Source: Caprella mutica
Lineage: Eukaryota; Arthropoda; Malacostraca; Amphipoda; Caprellidae
Reading direction: 5' to 3'
NCBI GenBank assembly: GCA_947561585.1
Contig: CANNZV010000113.1
Coordinates: 549,999-613,998 of the forward strand
Length of the DNA stretch: 64,000 nucleotides
How positions within the stretch are numbered: the first letter of the stretch is position 1; the number at the start of each line of letters is the position of its first letter. Both the position numbers and the translations under genes were made by a program. The notes beneath the pieces are model-generated. The model worked only from the letters and a program-made list of their open reading frames with translations, ran no database searches and had not been told where the DNA came from. Shown one piece after another: positions 13,378 through 25,310 of this stretch.

Positions 13378-14676
13378 CAGGGTGGGGCGTAAGTTTGGAA
13401 GCAATTTTTCAAACATTAATATAATTCTTAAAAATAAGTTCCTAAGTAGGTGATGGGGTTTGAACTATATAGTAGAGACACTACATTATGACGTGGCAGT
13501 GTTATTTTTTACAAAAATTTAGTCAATTCAAAAATGTCAGACAAAAGAGAAGCCATTATTGCTCTACACCGTGCCGGGAAGTCAGATTCCGTCATTTCAA
13601 AGACTCTCTCAATAGCGAGATCGACTGTTTGGAAGTGTGTGAAGCGTTTTAATGAGAGAGGAGACTTGACTGATCGTCCAAGAAGTGGTAGACCACGCTC
13701 ACAACGCACCAAACAACTGATAAAATGTGTCCGAGAGAATATCAAGAGGAACCCGAAAAGGTCAATACGATTGTTAGCCAAAACAGCTAATGCGAGTCCC
13801 AGAACAATGAGAAGAGTTGTCAAAGAAGACCTAAAGATGTCCTCTTTCACCCTCCAAAAGAGACAGACTCTGTCAGAAGCTGTAAAGAAAAAGAGATTGG
13901 AGAGAAGCAAAGCACTTCTGAGAGAATTGAAGTCTGGCACGGCTGGTGAAATTGTTTGGTCTGACGAAAAAAATTTCACAGTGGAAATGGCTCACAACCG
14001 GAGGAATGACAGAATAATTGGTAAAAGTGCAAAAGACATCCCATACAACCGAAAAACTGTCCACAGAACTATGAAACCTGCTTCAGTAATGGTCTGGGCC
14101 GCCGTTTCAGAAACTTGGAGATCTCCTTTAATTTTTGTGGAACATGGCGCCAAAATCAATGCTAAATGTTATATTGAGAATATTTTGACGCCAATGTTGG
14201 AGTCAGCTAAGGATCACTTCGGTAATGACACTCTATGGACATTTCAGCAAGACGGCGCGACTTCACATACTGCAAATGTCACTCAAAACTGGTGCCATGA
14301 CCATCTTCCACGGTTTTGGTCCAAAGAAATGTGACCTCCCTGCTTCCCAGATGTTAATCCTATGGACTTTTCGGAATGGTCCATTCTTGAATCAAAGGCC
14401 TGTGGTAAATTCCATCGCAGTGTGGATGATTTAAAGCGTTCGCTCCAGAGATCTTGGAAGGAAATTTCACAAGAACAGTAGCGTGCCGCAGTAGGAGAAG
14501 TTCTGAGGAGATTTGAGGCTGTTATTAAAAACAAGGGGGGACATTTTGAATAAATTTATGATTTTTGAATTCTTAAAACCCTTATGTAATAATACATAAC
14601 TGTAAATTATTAAATATCTTTTTCGTTGGGTTATAATATGCACTTTCAATTGCTTCCAAACTTACGCCCCACCCTG
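13378..14676 (+). mobile_element. Tc1/mariner element, DD37D type, 1.3 kb
   Basis: Perfect 29-bp terminal inverted repeats (13378-13406 and 14648-14676, beginning CAGGGTGGGGCGTAAG) are flanked by TA at 13376-13377 and 14677-14678. The length of 1299 bp is usual for the superfamily. It carries one transposase frame on the plus strand, now broken by two nonsense codons. The intact ends and perfect repeats suggest recent insertion. It interrupts a dispersed repeat whose relatives lie at about 37950-38115. Confidence 0.93.
13534..14553 (+). pseudogene. Mariner-like transposase, two in-frame stops
   Basis: Cut-and-paste transposase of the Tc1/mariner superfamily; it would bind the element's ends and catalyse excision and insertion at TA. 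The start at 13534 precedes a paired-type helix-turn-helix region (residues about 1-60), an SGRPRS hook (51-56) and a second DNA-binding helix set (to about 115). The catalytic residues visible are D144 (WSDEKNF), D240 (QQDGATSHTA) and, past the first stop, D278 (PDVNPMDF), giving 37 residues between the last two, hence DD37D. The frame is 339 codons, normal length, with no frameshift. TGA at 14332-14334 (codon 267) sits where the family usually has Trp; TAG at 14479-14481 (codon 316) is the second break. The 266-residue product would lack the third catalytic Asp, so it should be inactive. Confidence 0.92.
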
Positions 14677-14840
14677 TATAATCTATAACGACAAAATTAG
14701 GCTGTCTATCGATGTCTGCGCTAACGATGGATCGATTTTTAGTGCAGATTGTCTGACGGTCCATACCATTTATATTTACTAGGGTAATGCAGTAGATATT
14801 TGAAGTATAATCGTGGAAGAAGAATTCTACGCGCATTTTT

Positions 14841-15648
14841 TAGATTGTTTACCTTCCACGTCGCTGTCAAATGTTAGATAGAAGCTAGGGCCCCTAAATG
14901 AGGCAAAATTATACAGTGTGCTTATGCATCGCCACACTAGGCCAAAATGTTTTGTTTACTCTCTGCAACATTTGGCTATGTGAACAATAACATGGGAAAT
15001 TTTCGCATAGCTGTGAGAAAATCTTTCGGAAGAGAAAAAAAACACTTTTACTATTTTGAGAAAATTCACGAGTTGTCACGCAATTATATTCAACATTTTA
15101 GTCTTTGTATGATGTGCACAGGGTATAACACTTTCAAAATAACTATGTATTAACATATCAATAATATTTGACAATAACCAAATAATATTATAGAGCATTA
15201 TATAAAATAACAATTTCTTTTCTATACTCTTCTTTTTCTTTATTTTCAAAACACTGCATTTGTAATTTAATTGCAAATAAACCCAGAGATGACGGATATA
15301 ACACAACACGTATATGAATGAACAAATAAAAGAAACTTTATATGGCGTCAAACCATTAAATAACACTAAATTAAATCAAACAAACCATCAAAAATTAGTT
15401 CTCAACACTCATTATTTTCCATAATTTGCAACATTAACTCAAGATAAAATAGCAAAATAGTTCTTAGAATCGGCCCAGTCAATCTAAGCGGCTGGTTACA
15501 TTTCCCCTAATATTTCTAAGCATGACCAATTGACCATCACACGGTCACGCTAAACTGACCACATTTTCTAGTTTTTGTACATTTGGCTAATATTATTATT
15601 ATATTGCCAACGTGCCGGCGAAATCTCGATCACTGGAGTGAAATAAGT
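14841..15648. other. AT-rich sequence, nothing recognised
   Basis: Small frames at 14947-15153 and on the minus strand show no family resemblance. Confidence 0.4.
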
Positions 15649-16152
15649 GGTTACCTTGTAGCTGTGATGGTTACCTTAAAGATTACCTTGTAGTTGTGAT
15701 GGTTACCTTAAAGATTACCTTGTAGCTGTGATGGTTACCTTAAAGATTACCTTGTAGCTGTGATGGTTACCTTAAAGATTACCTTGTAGCTGTGATGGTT
15801 ACCTTAAAGATTACCTTGTAGCTGTGATGGTTACCTTAAAGATTACCTTGTAGCTGTGATGGTTACTTTAAAGATTACCTTGTAGCTGTGATGGTTACCT
15901 TAAAGATTACCTTGTAGCTGTGATGGTTACTTTAAAGATTACCTTGTAGCTGTGATGGTTACCTTAAAGATTACCTTGTAGCTGTGATGGTTACCTTAAA
16001 GATTACCTTGTAGCTGTGATGGTTACTTTAAAGATTACCTTGTAGCTGTGATGGTTACCTTAAAGATTACCTTGTAGCTGTGATGGTTACCTTAAAGATT
16101 ACCTTGTAGCTGTGATGGTTACCTTAAAGATTACCTTGTAACTGTGATGGTT
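15649..16152. repeat. Minisatellite, 32-bp unit, 16 copies
   Basis: GCTGTGATGGTTACCTTAAA recurs every 32 bases from 15661 to 16141, nearly identical; some units read TTACTTT in place of TTACCTT. It abuts a 22-bp array directly. Confidence 0.96.
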
Positions 16153-16310
16153 CAAATAATTTATGTTAAAAATAGAATTAATTTATGTTAGAAATAGAAT
16201 TAATTTATGTTAGAAATAGAATTAATTTATGTTAGATATAGAATTAATTTATGTTAGAAATAAAATTAATTTATGTTAGAAATAGAATGAATTTATGTTA
16301 GAAATAGAAT
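16153..16310. repeat. Tandem array, 22-bp unit, 7 copies
   Basis: TTATGTTAGAAATAGAAT recurs at 22-base steps (16161, 16183, 16205 to 16293). It begins where the preceding 32-bp array stops. Confidence 0.93.
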
Positions 16311-17884
16311 GTATATACTAGTAGTATTTTCCCTTTCAATAAGGGAGCTATGCCTATAAGAAAAAAGTTTGTCAAAAATATTAATGACTTTTATAAATAA
16401 GTCATAATATAATGTCTCATTCACTGCTAGTTTAAAATACACAAATAAAGAGTTATAATGCATAGTAATGACTAAGAAAGTGCAGAAAAGGGCCAATTTC
16501 CCATAATTACGGTGCATTTCATCAATGGGTGGTCAATAGAAGGTCAGTAGAGTGAACTTGTCACCATATATCAGAGAGTGAAACTCTTCTCTACCAATTA
16601 TCAAGTCATGAAAAGCCAATGAAATATGATTGCAGGCTTCATAGCAAAGTCCTGTGTGAGTAACCTTTACTATGTCACCTGTGTCACGTAATGAAGTCTT
16701 TAGCACTGTACCTACATTATAACTTTCATGCGTAAAAACAGAGAAAGTGACACTTACTGAAAGCGAGAACATGAAATTAGTATTCAAAGAATGGTCTCGT
16801 GTACTTAAAAGATATTTGATGGGATAATATTAGTTGATGTTAGTTGATGAATTTCTATTGGGATTATAAAAAAAAAACGTTAAAAAATTGGTTAAATCTA
16901 ATATTATATTATTGAAAGATATTTACCTTGGTAATACCAAGCTATTATTTGATAGGTTCATAAAATTAAATAAATTATTGAGGAGCGAAAAAAATCGTGA
17001 AGTGATTTTGATTTTTTAGCATATCTTTTAAATTTAATATATCGTTTCTTATAGATAAAATATTATGGTAGCAGAACCATTCTTCTTATATAACTATAAA
17101 AATCACCGCTTATTTAGCATATAACATTTACTTTCCTACCGTTAACATGAGTTAGAGAAACTCGCTGAGAAAGCCTAATGTACTGCCTGCCACTTCGTAG
17201 GTAGTGATTGTAATAATGTTTGATGGACAGGTGTGAAAATATATTTGGAAATATTCGAACGGTATAAACAAAATTTCTATAACATTTTAACTTCACAGAA
17301 GCAAGCTGCAAATTAGAAAAAATTAGGTTACACAAACAATCAGTTGATAATTAATACCAAATCGAAGGCATACAATAAAATGAATTGAAAGTTAATTTTC
17401 CTCCAGAAAAATAACTGAAAAAATTGAGCAATTTAATGGATAAAAATTAGCTAATTATCATTACTAGATATAACATGAAGAATATCTAATAATGATATGG
17501 TAAAGCTTCTCACGATGTCTATGCTAGGAATATATCCCAACTATCATCTACGTGTGTCCCAGGTCACCATTAACAAAATATACGACTTTAGTTAGAAATA
17601 AAACAAACCTCCAATTGGTATACAAAATTAACAGTTGTTGGTGTACCCTACTATTATAATATATTCCCATATTTATTTACATAATAGATAATTTGCCTCA
17701 TTACTAAAGTAAGGTCGAATTGACGTGAAATTCCCAATATTTCAAATTAATGACCCTAAGCTAATATGACGAAGCATTTGAAATGAAGTTAGTTGTGTCA
17801 CAGTTTCACAAGGAGGTCAATTGTTTCACAATAAGTTTCATATGCTAATAGCAGAGTAAGTACTTACGTACATTAAGGGACGCG
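16311..17884. other. AT-rich sequence, nothing recognised
   Basis: No supported gene. On the minus strand an AATAAA lies near 17671-17676, downstream of the repeat frame that ends at 17885, and could serve as a poly(A) signal if that frame is real. Confidence 0.35.
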
Positions 17885-19312
17885 CTAACGCTTGCCGAAC
17901 AAAAATGTACGGTCATTCTGATTAAATTTTTTGACCTGCGCCATCATAACGAATTTTAGCCCTTCACTGCGCACTTTAGTTACAGAGATTGGTGGTTGTT
18001 TTACCTCGCCGTGGTTGTTCTTACTTACAACATTTGGTGGTTGTTTTACCTCTTCATGGTTGTTCTTACTTGCAACATTTGGTAGTAGTTTTAACTCTTC
18101 ATGGTTATTCTTACTTACAACATTTGGTGGTTGTTTGAACTCTTGATGGTAGTTCTTACTTACAATAATTGGTGGTTGTTTTACCTCTTCGAGGTTGTTC
18201 TTACTTACAACATTTGGTGGTTGTTTGAATTCTTCATGGTTGTTCTTACTTACAAAATTTGGTGGTTGTTTTACCTCACCATGGTTGTTCATACTTACAA
18301 CATTTGGTGGTTGTTTGAACTCTTGATGGTAGTTCTTACTTACAATAATTGGTGGTTGTTTTAGCTCTTCATGATTGTTCTTACTTACAACATTTGGTGG
18401 TTGTTTTAACTCTTCATGGTTGTTCTTACTTGCAACATTTGGTGGTTGTTTTAACTCTTCATGATTGTTCTTACTTACAACATTTGGTGGTTGTTTTAAC
18501 TCTTCATGGTTGTTCTTACTTGCAACATTTGGTGGTTGTTTTAACTCTTCATGGTTGTTCTTACTTACAACATTTGGTAGTAGTTTTAACTCTTCATGGT
18601 TGTTCTTACTTACAACATTTGGTGGTTGTTTTACCTCACCATGGTTGTTCTTACTTACAACATTTGGTGGTTGTTTTACCACTTTGTGGTTGTTCTTACT
18701 TACAACATTTGGTGGTTGTCTTAACTCTTCATGGTTGTTCTTACTTGCAACATTTGGTGGTTGTTTTACCTCTTCATGGTTGTTCTTACTTACAACATTT
18801 GGTGGTTGTTTTAACTCTTCATGGTTGTCCTTACTTGCAACATTTGGTGGTTGTTTTACCTCTTCATGGTTGTTCTTACTTGCAACATTTGGTGGTTGTT
18901 TTAACTCTTCATGGTTGTTCTTACTTGCAACATTTGGTGGTTGTTTTAACTCTTCATGGTTGTTCTTACTTACAACATTTGGTGGTTGTTTTACCTCTTC
19001 ATGGTTGTTCTTACTTACAACATTTGGTGGTTGTTTTAACTCTTCATGGTTGTTCTTACTTACAACATTTGGTGGTTGTTTTACCTCTTCATGGTTGTTC
19101 TTACTTACAACATTTGGTGGTTGTTTTACCTCTTCATGGTTGTTCTTACTTACAACATTTGGTGGATGTTTTACCTCTTCATGGTTGTTCTTACTTACAA
19201 CATTTGGTGGTTGTTTTAACTCTTCATGGTTGTTCTTACTTGCAACATTTGGTGGTTGTTTTAACTCTTCATGGTTGATTTTAATTACAAGTTTACAACA
19301 TTTGGTGGTATT
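17885..19312 (-). CDS. Possible repeat-protein exon, 15-residue repeats
   Basis: I do not recognise a family. The minus-strand frame is open for 475 codons from just after a stop at 19313-19315 down to TAG at 17885-17887. It reads about 29 repeats of KQPPNVVSKNNHEEL, hydrophilic and rich in Lys, Asn, Pro and Glu, then a non-repeated tail of about 36 residues ending TFLFGKR. There is no ATG near the upstream edge; the first internal Met is in the repeats, so an upstream exon would be needed. In favour: every unit is 45 bases, a multiple of three, without indels until the last one, and the tail stays open. Against: two plus-strand frames are also open through the same array, and unit differences often change residues (Val/Ala, Leu/Val/Phe, Gln/Leu). 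Could be a plain satellite. Confidence 0.25.
   Translation of the reverse strand, partial: NTTKCCKLVIKINHEELKQPPNVASKNNHEELKQPPNVVSKNNHEEVKHPPNVVSKNNHEEVKQPPNVVSKNNHEEVKQPPNVVSKNNHEELKQPPNVVSKNNHEEVKQPPNVVSKNNHEELKQPPNVASKNNHEELKQPPNVASKNNHEEVKQPPNVASKDNHEELKQPPNVVSKNNHEEVKQPPNVASKNNHEELRQPPNVVSKNNHKVVKQPPNVVSKNNHGEVKQPPNVVSKNNHEELKLLPNVVSKNNHEELKQPPNVASKNNHEELKQPPNVVSKNNHEELKQPPNVASKNNHEELKQPPNVVSKNNHEELKQPPIIVSKNYHQEFKQPPNVVSMNNHGEVKQPPNFVSKNNHEEFKQPPNVVSKNNLEEVKQPPIIVSKNYHQEFKQPPNVVSKNNHEELKLLPNVASKNNHEEVKQPPNVVSKNNHGEVKQPPISVTKVRSEGLKFVMMAQVKKFNQNDRTFLFGKR
17986..19310. repeat. Minisatellite, 45-bp unit, about 29 copies
   Basis: CATTTGGTGGTTGTTTTAAC recurs at exact 45-base steps (18031, 18076, 18121 to 19246). 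Units at 18166 and 18346 carry an AATAATTGG variant and share other differences, indicating a duplicated multi-unit block. The last unit has an 8-base insertion. Confidence 0.96.
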
Positions 19313-19315
19313 TCA

Positions 19316-20274
19316 TTTTACAATATGTCATGAAATAAAATCATGAAGAATGAAACAAATAAAGCGATAACTGTTACTGAACTTAACAATATTAATCGGA
19401 AAACAAAATTAAATTTTGTTAAAAATTTTTTAGGAAAATTCTCTTTTGATAATTACAAACTTTAATAAAAATTCATTTTTCCAGTCTTGCTCCAACACTA
19501 TGTAACTCAAATAGTTCGAATTAATCACTCAGTGAAGGATTAATTAAATTCTATCTTCTGTAAGATTTTATTTTAATTTTTAATGGAAAGAGACAAACAA
19601 TGTGAAAACCAACGTACAATATTTTTCTCAGAAGAGTCAAGTTAGTCAACTGTACATCATTTGAATTAATTACAATTGTATTTTTTTAATTTTAACTATA
19701 GTGAAATACATGGAAGAATGTTAGTAATTATGACTAATTAACATGAGCCTCAGGTCAGTGTGATCCGTAAAAGCAGGTCAACATGACCAAGAAAAATAGA
19801 AAACAAATAGTCTATTTAAAAATATTATTACGGTGACAGATTTATAATTTAAAATTGTATTTTTTTACTTTTTAGAAATTTACTGATCATTATGGACAGA
19901 AGTTCACAATATAATATTCATTTATTATTTTGAGAGAAAATATTTCAAAAAATATTCAATTCATTGATATGAAAAAGGTATATAATTTTTTTCAATTCCA
20001 TTTATTCATTTTCTAAAATTTATTTCCAATCAAATGTTGCAAGAAAAATATTTAATTTTCGAGTTTAATTTTCGAATTTAAAAGAAAGACACTCGTGCTT
20101 CTCCACCACGTGGTTGCAAATCTAGCCACAATTGAGTGACATAATAAGTGTTACTGTCACTCACGCAGCTTACCCTTGAATGGTGAGACACTGACCACTA
20201 ATTTAGCACAGGATTAGCCAACACCTTCAAGGTCCTCAAACCAATTCACCAAAAGAAACTCACTCACTTTATTA
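19316..20274. other. AT-rich sequence, nothing recognised
   Basis: No frame, repeat or transposon end identified. Confidence 0.4.
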
Positions 20275-20276
20275 TA

Positions 20277-20406
20277 GGGTAGGTTACGAAATATCGGTCA
20301 GTTTCACATCATCGGTCATATATGAAAAAACGAAATAATAATAATTGAATCATTTCTTCTTATATGACCGAAGATGAGAAACTGACCAATAATTCGTAAC
20401 TTACCC
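20277..20406. mobile_element. MITE of the GGGTAAGTTACG family, copy 3
   Basis: Inverted arms GGGTAGGTTACGAAATATCG and the inverse ending TAACTTACCC, flanked by TA (20275-20276 and 20407-20408). Short form without the palindromic core. Confidence 0.8.
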
Positions 20407-20408
20407 TA

Positions 20409-21349
20409 CCAATCTCCTCTATTAATTGAAATCATTCGATTTTGCTGTTTCTAGAGTTCATAGATGTTTTTATACCATTCAATGGTTTGTTTTCAGTTCA
20501 CGGAGGTGTAGAGTGCTAATAGCAATGAAAGTTGACGGACTAACGATTACCCATCAATTTGGTTCACTAGTTACAGGTGTAATAACAGCTCTGGCTTGAC
20601 CTGTACAGGTATGCCATCAATTGAGTATATTCAATAAGTGGATTGCGGAATGAAATGTCTGCAATGAAGAACACTTTATTGGCTAAAACGGCAACTTTGG
20701 TTGCTAAATTTCAAAACTCATTCTTTCATATGATTATATAGCAAATGTAGTAACTTTTTTCATTGAAGATAAAAAAAATTTGGGGCAGGTTCCGAATCAA
20801 TTTAATTATAAGTAAATTTAATGATTTCGATATTTTCAATTAATAAATTCACGACTTCTCTATTATTTCACCATATATGAAATATCCATGGAATTACCAT
20901 AAAGTTTATATAGAGGAGATCAATCCCAGCCAGTGATTTCTCACCACAATTCGGCTCTTATAATTTATAAGAAAATTCTGTTTCTTACCGCCATCAACAC
21001 TGACAAGAAAGTGAAATCACACGAGTGTGCATTTTAGTTATTTTGTTAAGAAAAGTGACCAGTTTAGTGAGAACCAACAATGAGAATTGAAGCAATAGTG
21101 CATTATTATGCAGTCACTCCACACAATAAGATTGAATTTACTTCTGGAAATGCAAACAATAAAAAAATAGAACCAAAAATGCAATACAAATGAAGTATTT
21201 GTAAATAATTAATGAATGAATGTATGTAACATTTCTTTAAAAAGAGAAGGTTGAATTTCCAAATAGAAACAATTAAAAGTAGCCAAAATTTAGAGTTATT
21301 GTCTGTATAATTTCTACAACACATTTCCATTTGATAAAACTAGTTGCAA
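20409..21349. other. AT-rich sequence, nothing recognised
   Basis: Unique sequence leading up to a C-rich run; no supported gene. Confidence 0.4.
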
Positions 21350-21382
21350 CCCCCCCCCCCTCCTCTCTCCCCCCCCCCCCCC
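21350..21382. repeat. Poly-C low-complexity tract
   Basis: Two long C runs separated by TCCTCTCT. Such tracts often carry sequencing-length errors. Confidence 0.9.
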
Positions 21383-21511
21383 TTTATTTAGCTAATGCAT
21401 TACCAATTGGAAGGCAGGACTTGGAGTCAGTCAAACGTGAATAAACCTTTCGAAAGCAACCCTACAGTGAACCACGGGGTATTAACATTACATTGTTTTA
21501 GCGTTAGCTAC

Positions 21512-21680
21512 CACGTCAGAATTAATAACTGGAGAAGTTCTACGTCATACGTGGAGTGCAATACTTGCCTGTGATTGGACTAGAGAAGTCATACGTCATG
21601 CGGGCAGTGCAATATTCGTCTGTGATTGGACAAGAGGGATGACACATCCCATACGCCAAGCTTTTCAAGAGCCTGATTGG
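21512..21680. promoter_or_regulatory. Promoter-like block with CRE-like and CCAAT motifs
   Basis: TACGTCA occurs at 21541 and 21592, with CACGTCA at 21512. ATTGG (inverted CCAAT) occurs at 21574, 21625 and 21676, exactly 51 bases apart. The block is clearly more GC-rich than its surroundings and is partly a 51-bp tandem duplication. CREB/ATF and NF-Y sites in phase are common in housekeeping promoters; direction and target gene are not evident. It could also be a chance feature of a short tandem repeat. Confidence 0.35.
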
Positions 21681-21699
21681 TTCGTTACATTTCCGCAAG

Positions 21700-22250
21700 G
21701 AGATTCGCTTGCTATTCCTTTTCTCAACTTTTCCATTTGATTACAGCGCAATAATAATTAGCCACAGTCTCTCAAGTCCATTGTTTTGTTCGGTGAATAC
21801 TAACGTTAATTCGCACTCTCCCTCTCATTTCCTCACTTTCAATAGCGGTCATTTACGCGTAAAATTGTCTCTCATCCAACACGAAAAAGAGTGAATATAA
21901 TAGCCGTAATAAACGGCGATTTGCATTATTTATGCAAAATATTGAAAAACTATGTAATTCGTGCGAAATATAATATTTTATCTATTATAAAATATGGCGA
22001 AGAAATTGTGGAAATTCTTTTCGAATACACGCGCTATGACATTGAAACGAAATTAGTGATTTAATCTTTAGTCTACAACAAAGCTTTTCAGCGCTGAAGG
22101 CTATTTGCTGGGCAGTGAGGGAACTGCATTTCGTAGTGAACATATATATATATATATACAATGTCAATGCATATATACCAGAATTAAATGCAACTAATAA
22201 TTTAATCTCTACCTAATTCATAAACATCTAAAATATATACATATTAGGTA
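21700..22250. other. Sequence downstream of the promoter-like block
   Basis: A plus-strand frame at 21709-21894 begins close to the block but resembles no family and could be untranslated leader. A TA microsatellite lies at about 22142-22160. Confidence 0.3.
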
Positions 22251-22252
22251 TA

Positions 22253-22454
22253 GGGTTAGTTACGAATTATTGGTCTATTTCACATCTCCGGTTATATAAG
22301 AAAAAACGATATAATAATTACCATTTCATTTTTAGTGGTATCCATGATACCTGCAGGTGTAATAAAACTGCAGGAAAAATAAAATTATTATTATTATATT
22401 GTTTTTTCTTAAAGACCGAAGATGTGGAACTGACCGATAATTCGTAACTTACCC
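22253..22454. mobile_element. MITE of the GGGTAAGTTACG family, copy 4
   Basis: Left arm GGGTTAGTTACGAATTATTG; right arm inverse ending TAACTTACCC. TA precedes it (22251-22252). It contains half of the palindromic core (GTGGTATCCATGATACCTGC). Confidence 0.75.
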
Positions 22455-22859
22455 CATTTTTAAAAAATATTGAAAATGTATAACAAAACACACAACAATT
22501 CTAAGAAAAACCTACACTTTATTTACATTCTGCATTGAATAAATAAAATATCAAAAACATTTTTCCATTGAGTACAAAATTGATATTCGACCTGAATTTC
22601 TTTGTTTGAACTTCAAATATTTTTTCAGCATTACATTTTAGTAGGTCAGAAGATGCAATTTAAGATTATTATTGAGTACCGATATCTTATTTCTGGTCGA
22701 TATGCCGCCTTCGCACCATTTTATAGGATGAAGTGACAGTTAATAGATACAATTCAATGGGTCTATGGGAAAATATTAAAATATGAGAAAACATAGGGTT
22801 CAACTTTATATTTTTCTCATATATGATAAATGTTCCCTTCACAATGAATATATGACAAT

Positions 22860-23690
22860 GCTCACATTTTAATGCTCACATTATAATGCTCACATTATAA
22901 TGCTCACATTATAATGCTCACATTATAATGCTCACATTATAATGCTCACATTATAATGCTCACATTATAATGCTCACATTATAATGCTCACATTATAATG
23001 CTCACATTATAATGCTCACATTATAATGCTCACATTATAATGCTCACATTATAATGCTCACATTATAATGCTCACATTATAATGCTCACATTATAATGCT
23101 CACATTATAATGCTCACATTATAATGCTCACATTATAATGCTCACATTATAATGCTCACATTATAATGCTCACATTATAATGCTCACATTATAATGCTCA
23201 CATTATAATGCTCACATTATAATGCTCACATTATAATGCTCACATTATAATGCTCACATTATAATGCTCACATTATAATGCTCACATTATAATGCTCACA
23301 TTATAATGCTCACATTATAATGCTCACATTATAATGCTCACATTATAATGCTCACATTATAATGCTCACATTATAATGCTCACATTATAATGCTCACATT
23401 ATAATGCTCACATTATAATGCTCACATTATAATGCTCACATTATAATGCTCACATTATAATGCTCACATTATAATGCTCACATTATAATGCTCACATTAT
23501 AATGCTCACATTATAATGCTCACATTATAATGCTCACATTATAATGCTCACATTATAATGCTCATATTAAAATACTCATATTTTAATACTCATATTTTAA
23601 TACTCATATTTTAATACTCATATTTTAATACTCATATTATAATGCTCATATTTTAATACTCATATTTTAATACTCATAATTTGATATGAT
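22860..23690. repeat. Minisatellite, 14-bp unit, 50 near-identical copies plus variants
   Basis: GCTCACATTATAAT repeats in 14-base steps from 22860 to 23560 with almost no variation. It is then followed by about eight units of the variant ACTCATATTTTAAT. A very homogeneous block beside a diverged edge. Confidence 0.97.
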
Positions 23691-24964
23691 TTCACAATAA
23701 TAACATTTGAAATTTCATCTGCTAAATAATTGGCATCAGGTAAATTAAAAAGTTGCTCTATAAAGTAGACATATTGTAGCGATATAATTGATTGGTTAGG
23801 AGATGTTACTTTCCTATTAATGTACTCATAGTAACTACTTCATAACCATTAAACAATTTCTTGTCATAACAATCAAGAGAACACTTTCAACAGCTATAAA
23901 ACATTATGGAATGGTTATTTAATCTAATCGTTAGAGTATCCATGAATGATTGTACCTGCGAGCATTTAACAATCGAAAGCATTCACTTTCCATTTTCAAG
24001 CAATCTATTATGGAATTATTTAATTGTTAGTAAACCTTAATTGATTTTATCTGATAATTATATAGAAAATTGAATTAATCTGCAGCTATAATTAAAAAAT
24101 GGTGAGTGAGAAGGTGAACTTTTTGATTTTTTTTTCCTGATGACAAGAAAAACTGAAGTTTCTTTTAGTTCGTGGACTAAATTGACCGAAAATTAAATTT
24201 TTTGCCACGCAAACAGTATTTGTATTCCAGGCAAGGGAATAAAGAACATACTAGTCGGTGGTACAAACATTACTCGGGGTAATAATCAACATGTACAAGT
24301 ACCATTGTTGCTACATACACATGAATGATCTACACACTAACAATAACGGTTATAACATTGATTGGACATATCGAGGTATTTGAAGAGTAAGTTGTAATAT
24401 TTTATATAGTTAAGTTATTTCCATATTTCTGGACTCAAATTGAACATTGCTTGCATATCGTGTTACAATTGCACTGAAAAAATATAAATTCGAATTTTTT
24501 TATTGTGCATTATATAAAGTTAGAATCTAACGATAGATAGGTTGCCTAATTGATATGAGTGATGAAAACATTGTTTAACTCTTTCATTACCGAAATGTAT
24601 TTTTTTATTTTTTTCCAATGGGACTTTTCCACCAATGGTATTGAATGGAAAATTTCTTTAGGAATGAATATGGATTTATTTATTTTATTTATCAAATTTA
24701 TTTTATCTAATACAAATATATAAATAAAATGTTATGTACTTTAATAACGTAAGTACCTATGTAAGTTAGAAATAAATATATACAACATTCTAACTGTAAC
24801 TAAACAAATAAGCAGGTAAAATACAGGCTAATAGAAACTATCATTGGGGCAAATGGTACCATGAATAAAGGGACATGTTATCACAAAGGTAGCGAAAGAA
24901 TTAAGTACATTTTCATTGGCACACTGTTAATACGTATATAACTTTATATGTTAATTGCCAATAA
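23691..24964. other. AT-rich sequence, nothing recognised
   Basis: No supported frame or mobile-element end. Confidence 0.4.
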
Positions 24965-25310
24965 TATAAATAGGTACTGTGATGGTATTAATAAGAGTAC
25001 TGCGGTGATAATTAAATAATGCTGTAGTAATGTAACATTTTAAATAGTAAAATACCGTAATACTAATATAAATACTAAATAGTAATGTAAATACTACAGT
25101 ATTAATAGTATATGTAAATACTGCACAAATAATGTAAATACTACGGTAGTACTATAATAACATAAACATTACAGTAGTAATATACGAAATAGCGCGGTAG
25201 TAATGTAAATACCGCGGTATAGTGATAGATATATACTACGGTAGCAATATAAATACTACGTAATAGTATAATTACCGAGGTAATAATATAAATACCAGGT
25301 CATTAATAAA
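24965..25310. repeat. Old, decayed tandem array
   Basis: Many imperfect copies of AATGTAAATACTACGGTAGT with unequal spacing of roughly 15-25 bases. It looks like an ancient minisatellite. Confidence 0.5.

Noticed and set aside
18349..19346. Two plus-strand frames of about 300 residues across the 45-bp array
   Set aside because: Antisense or other-phase readings of the same array, with no unique sequence of their own.
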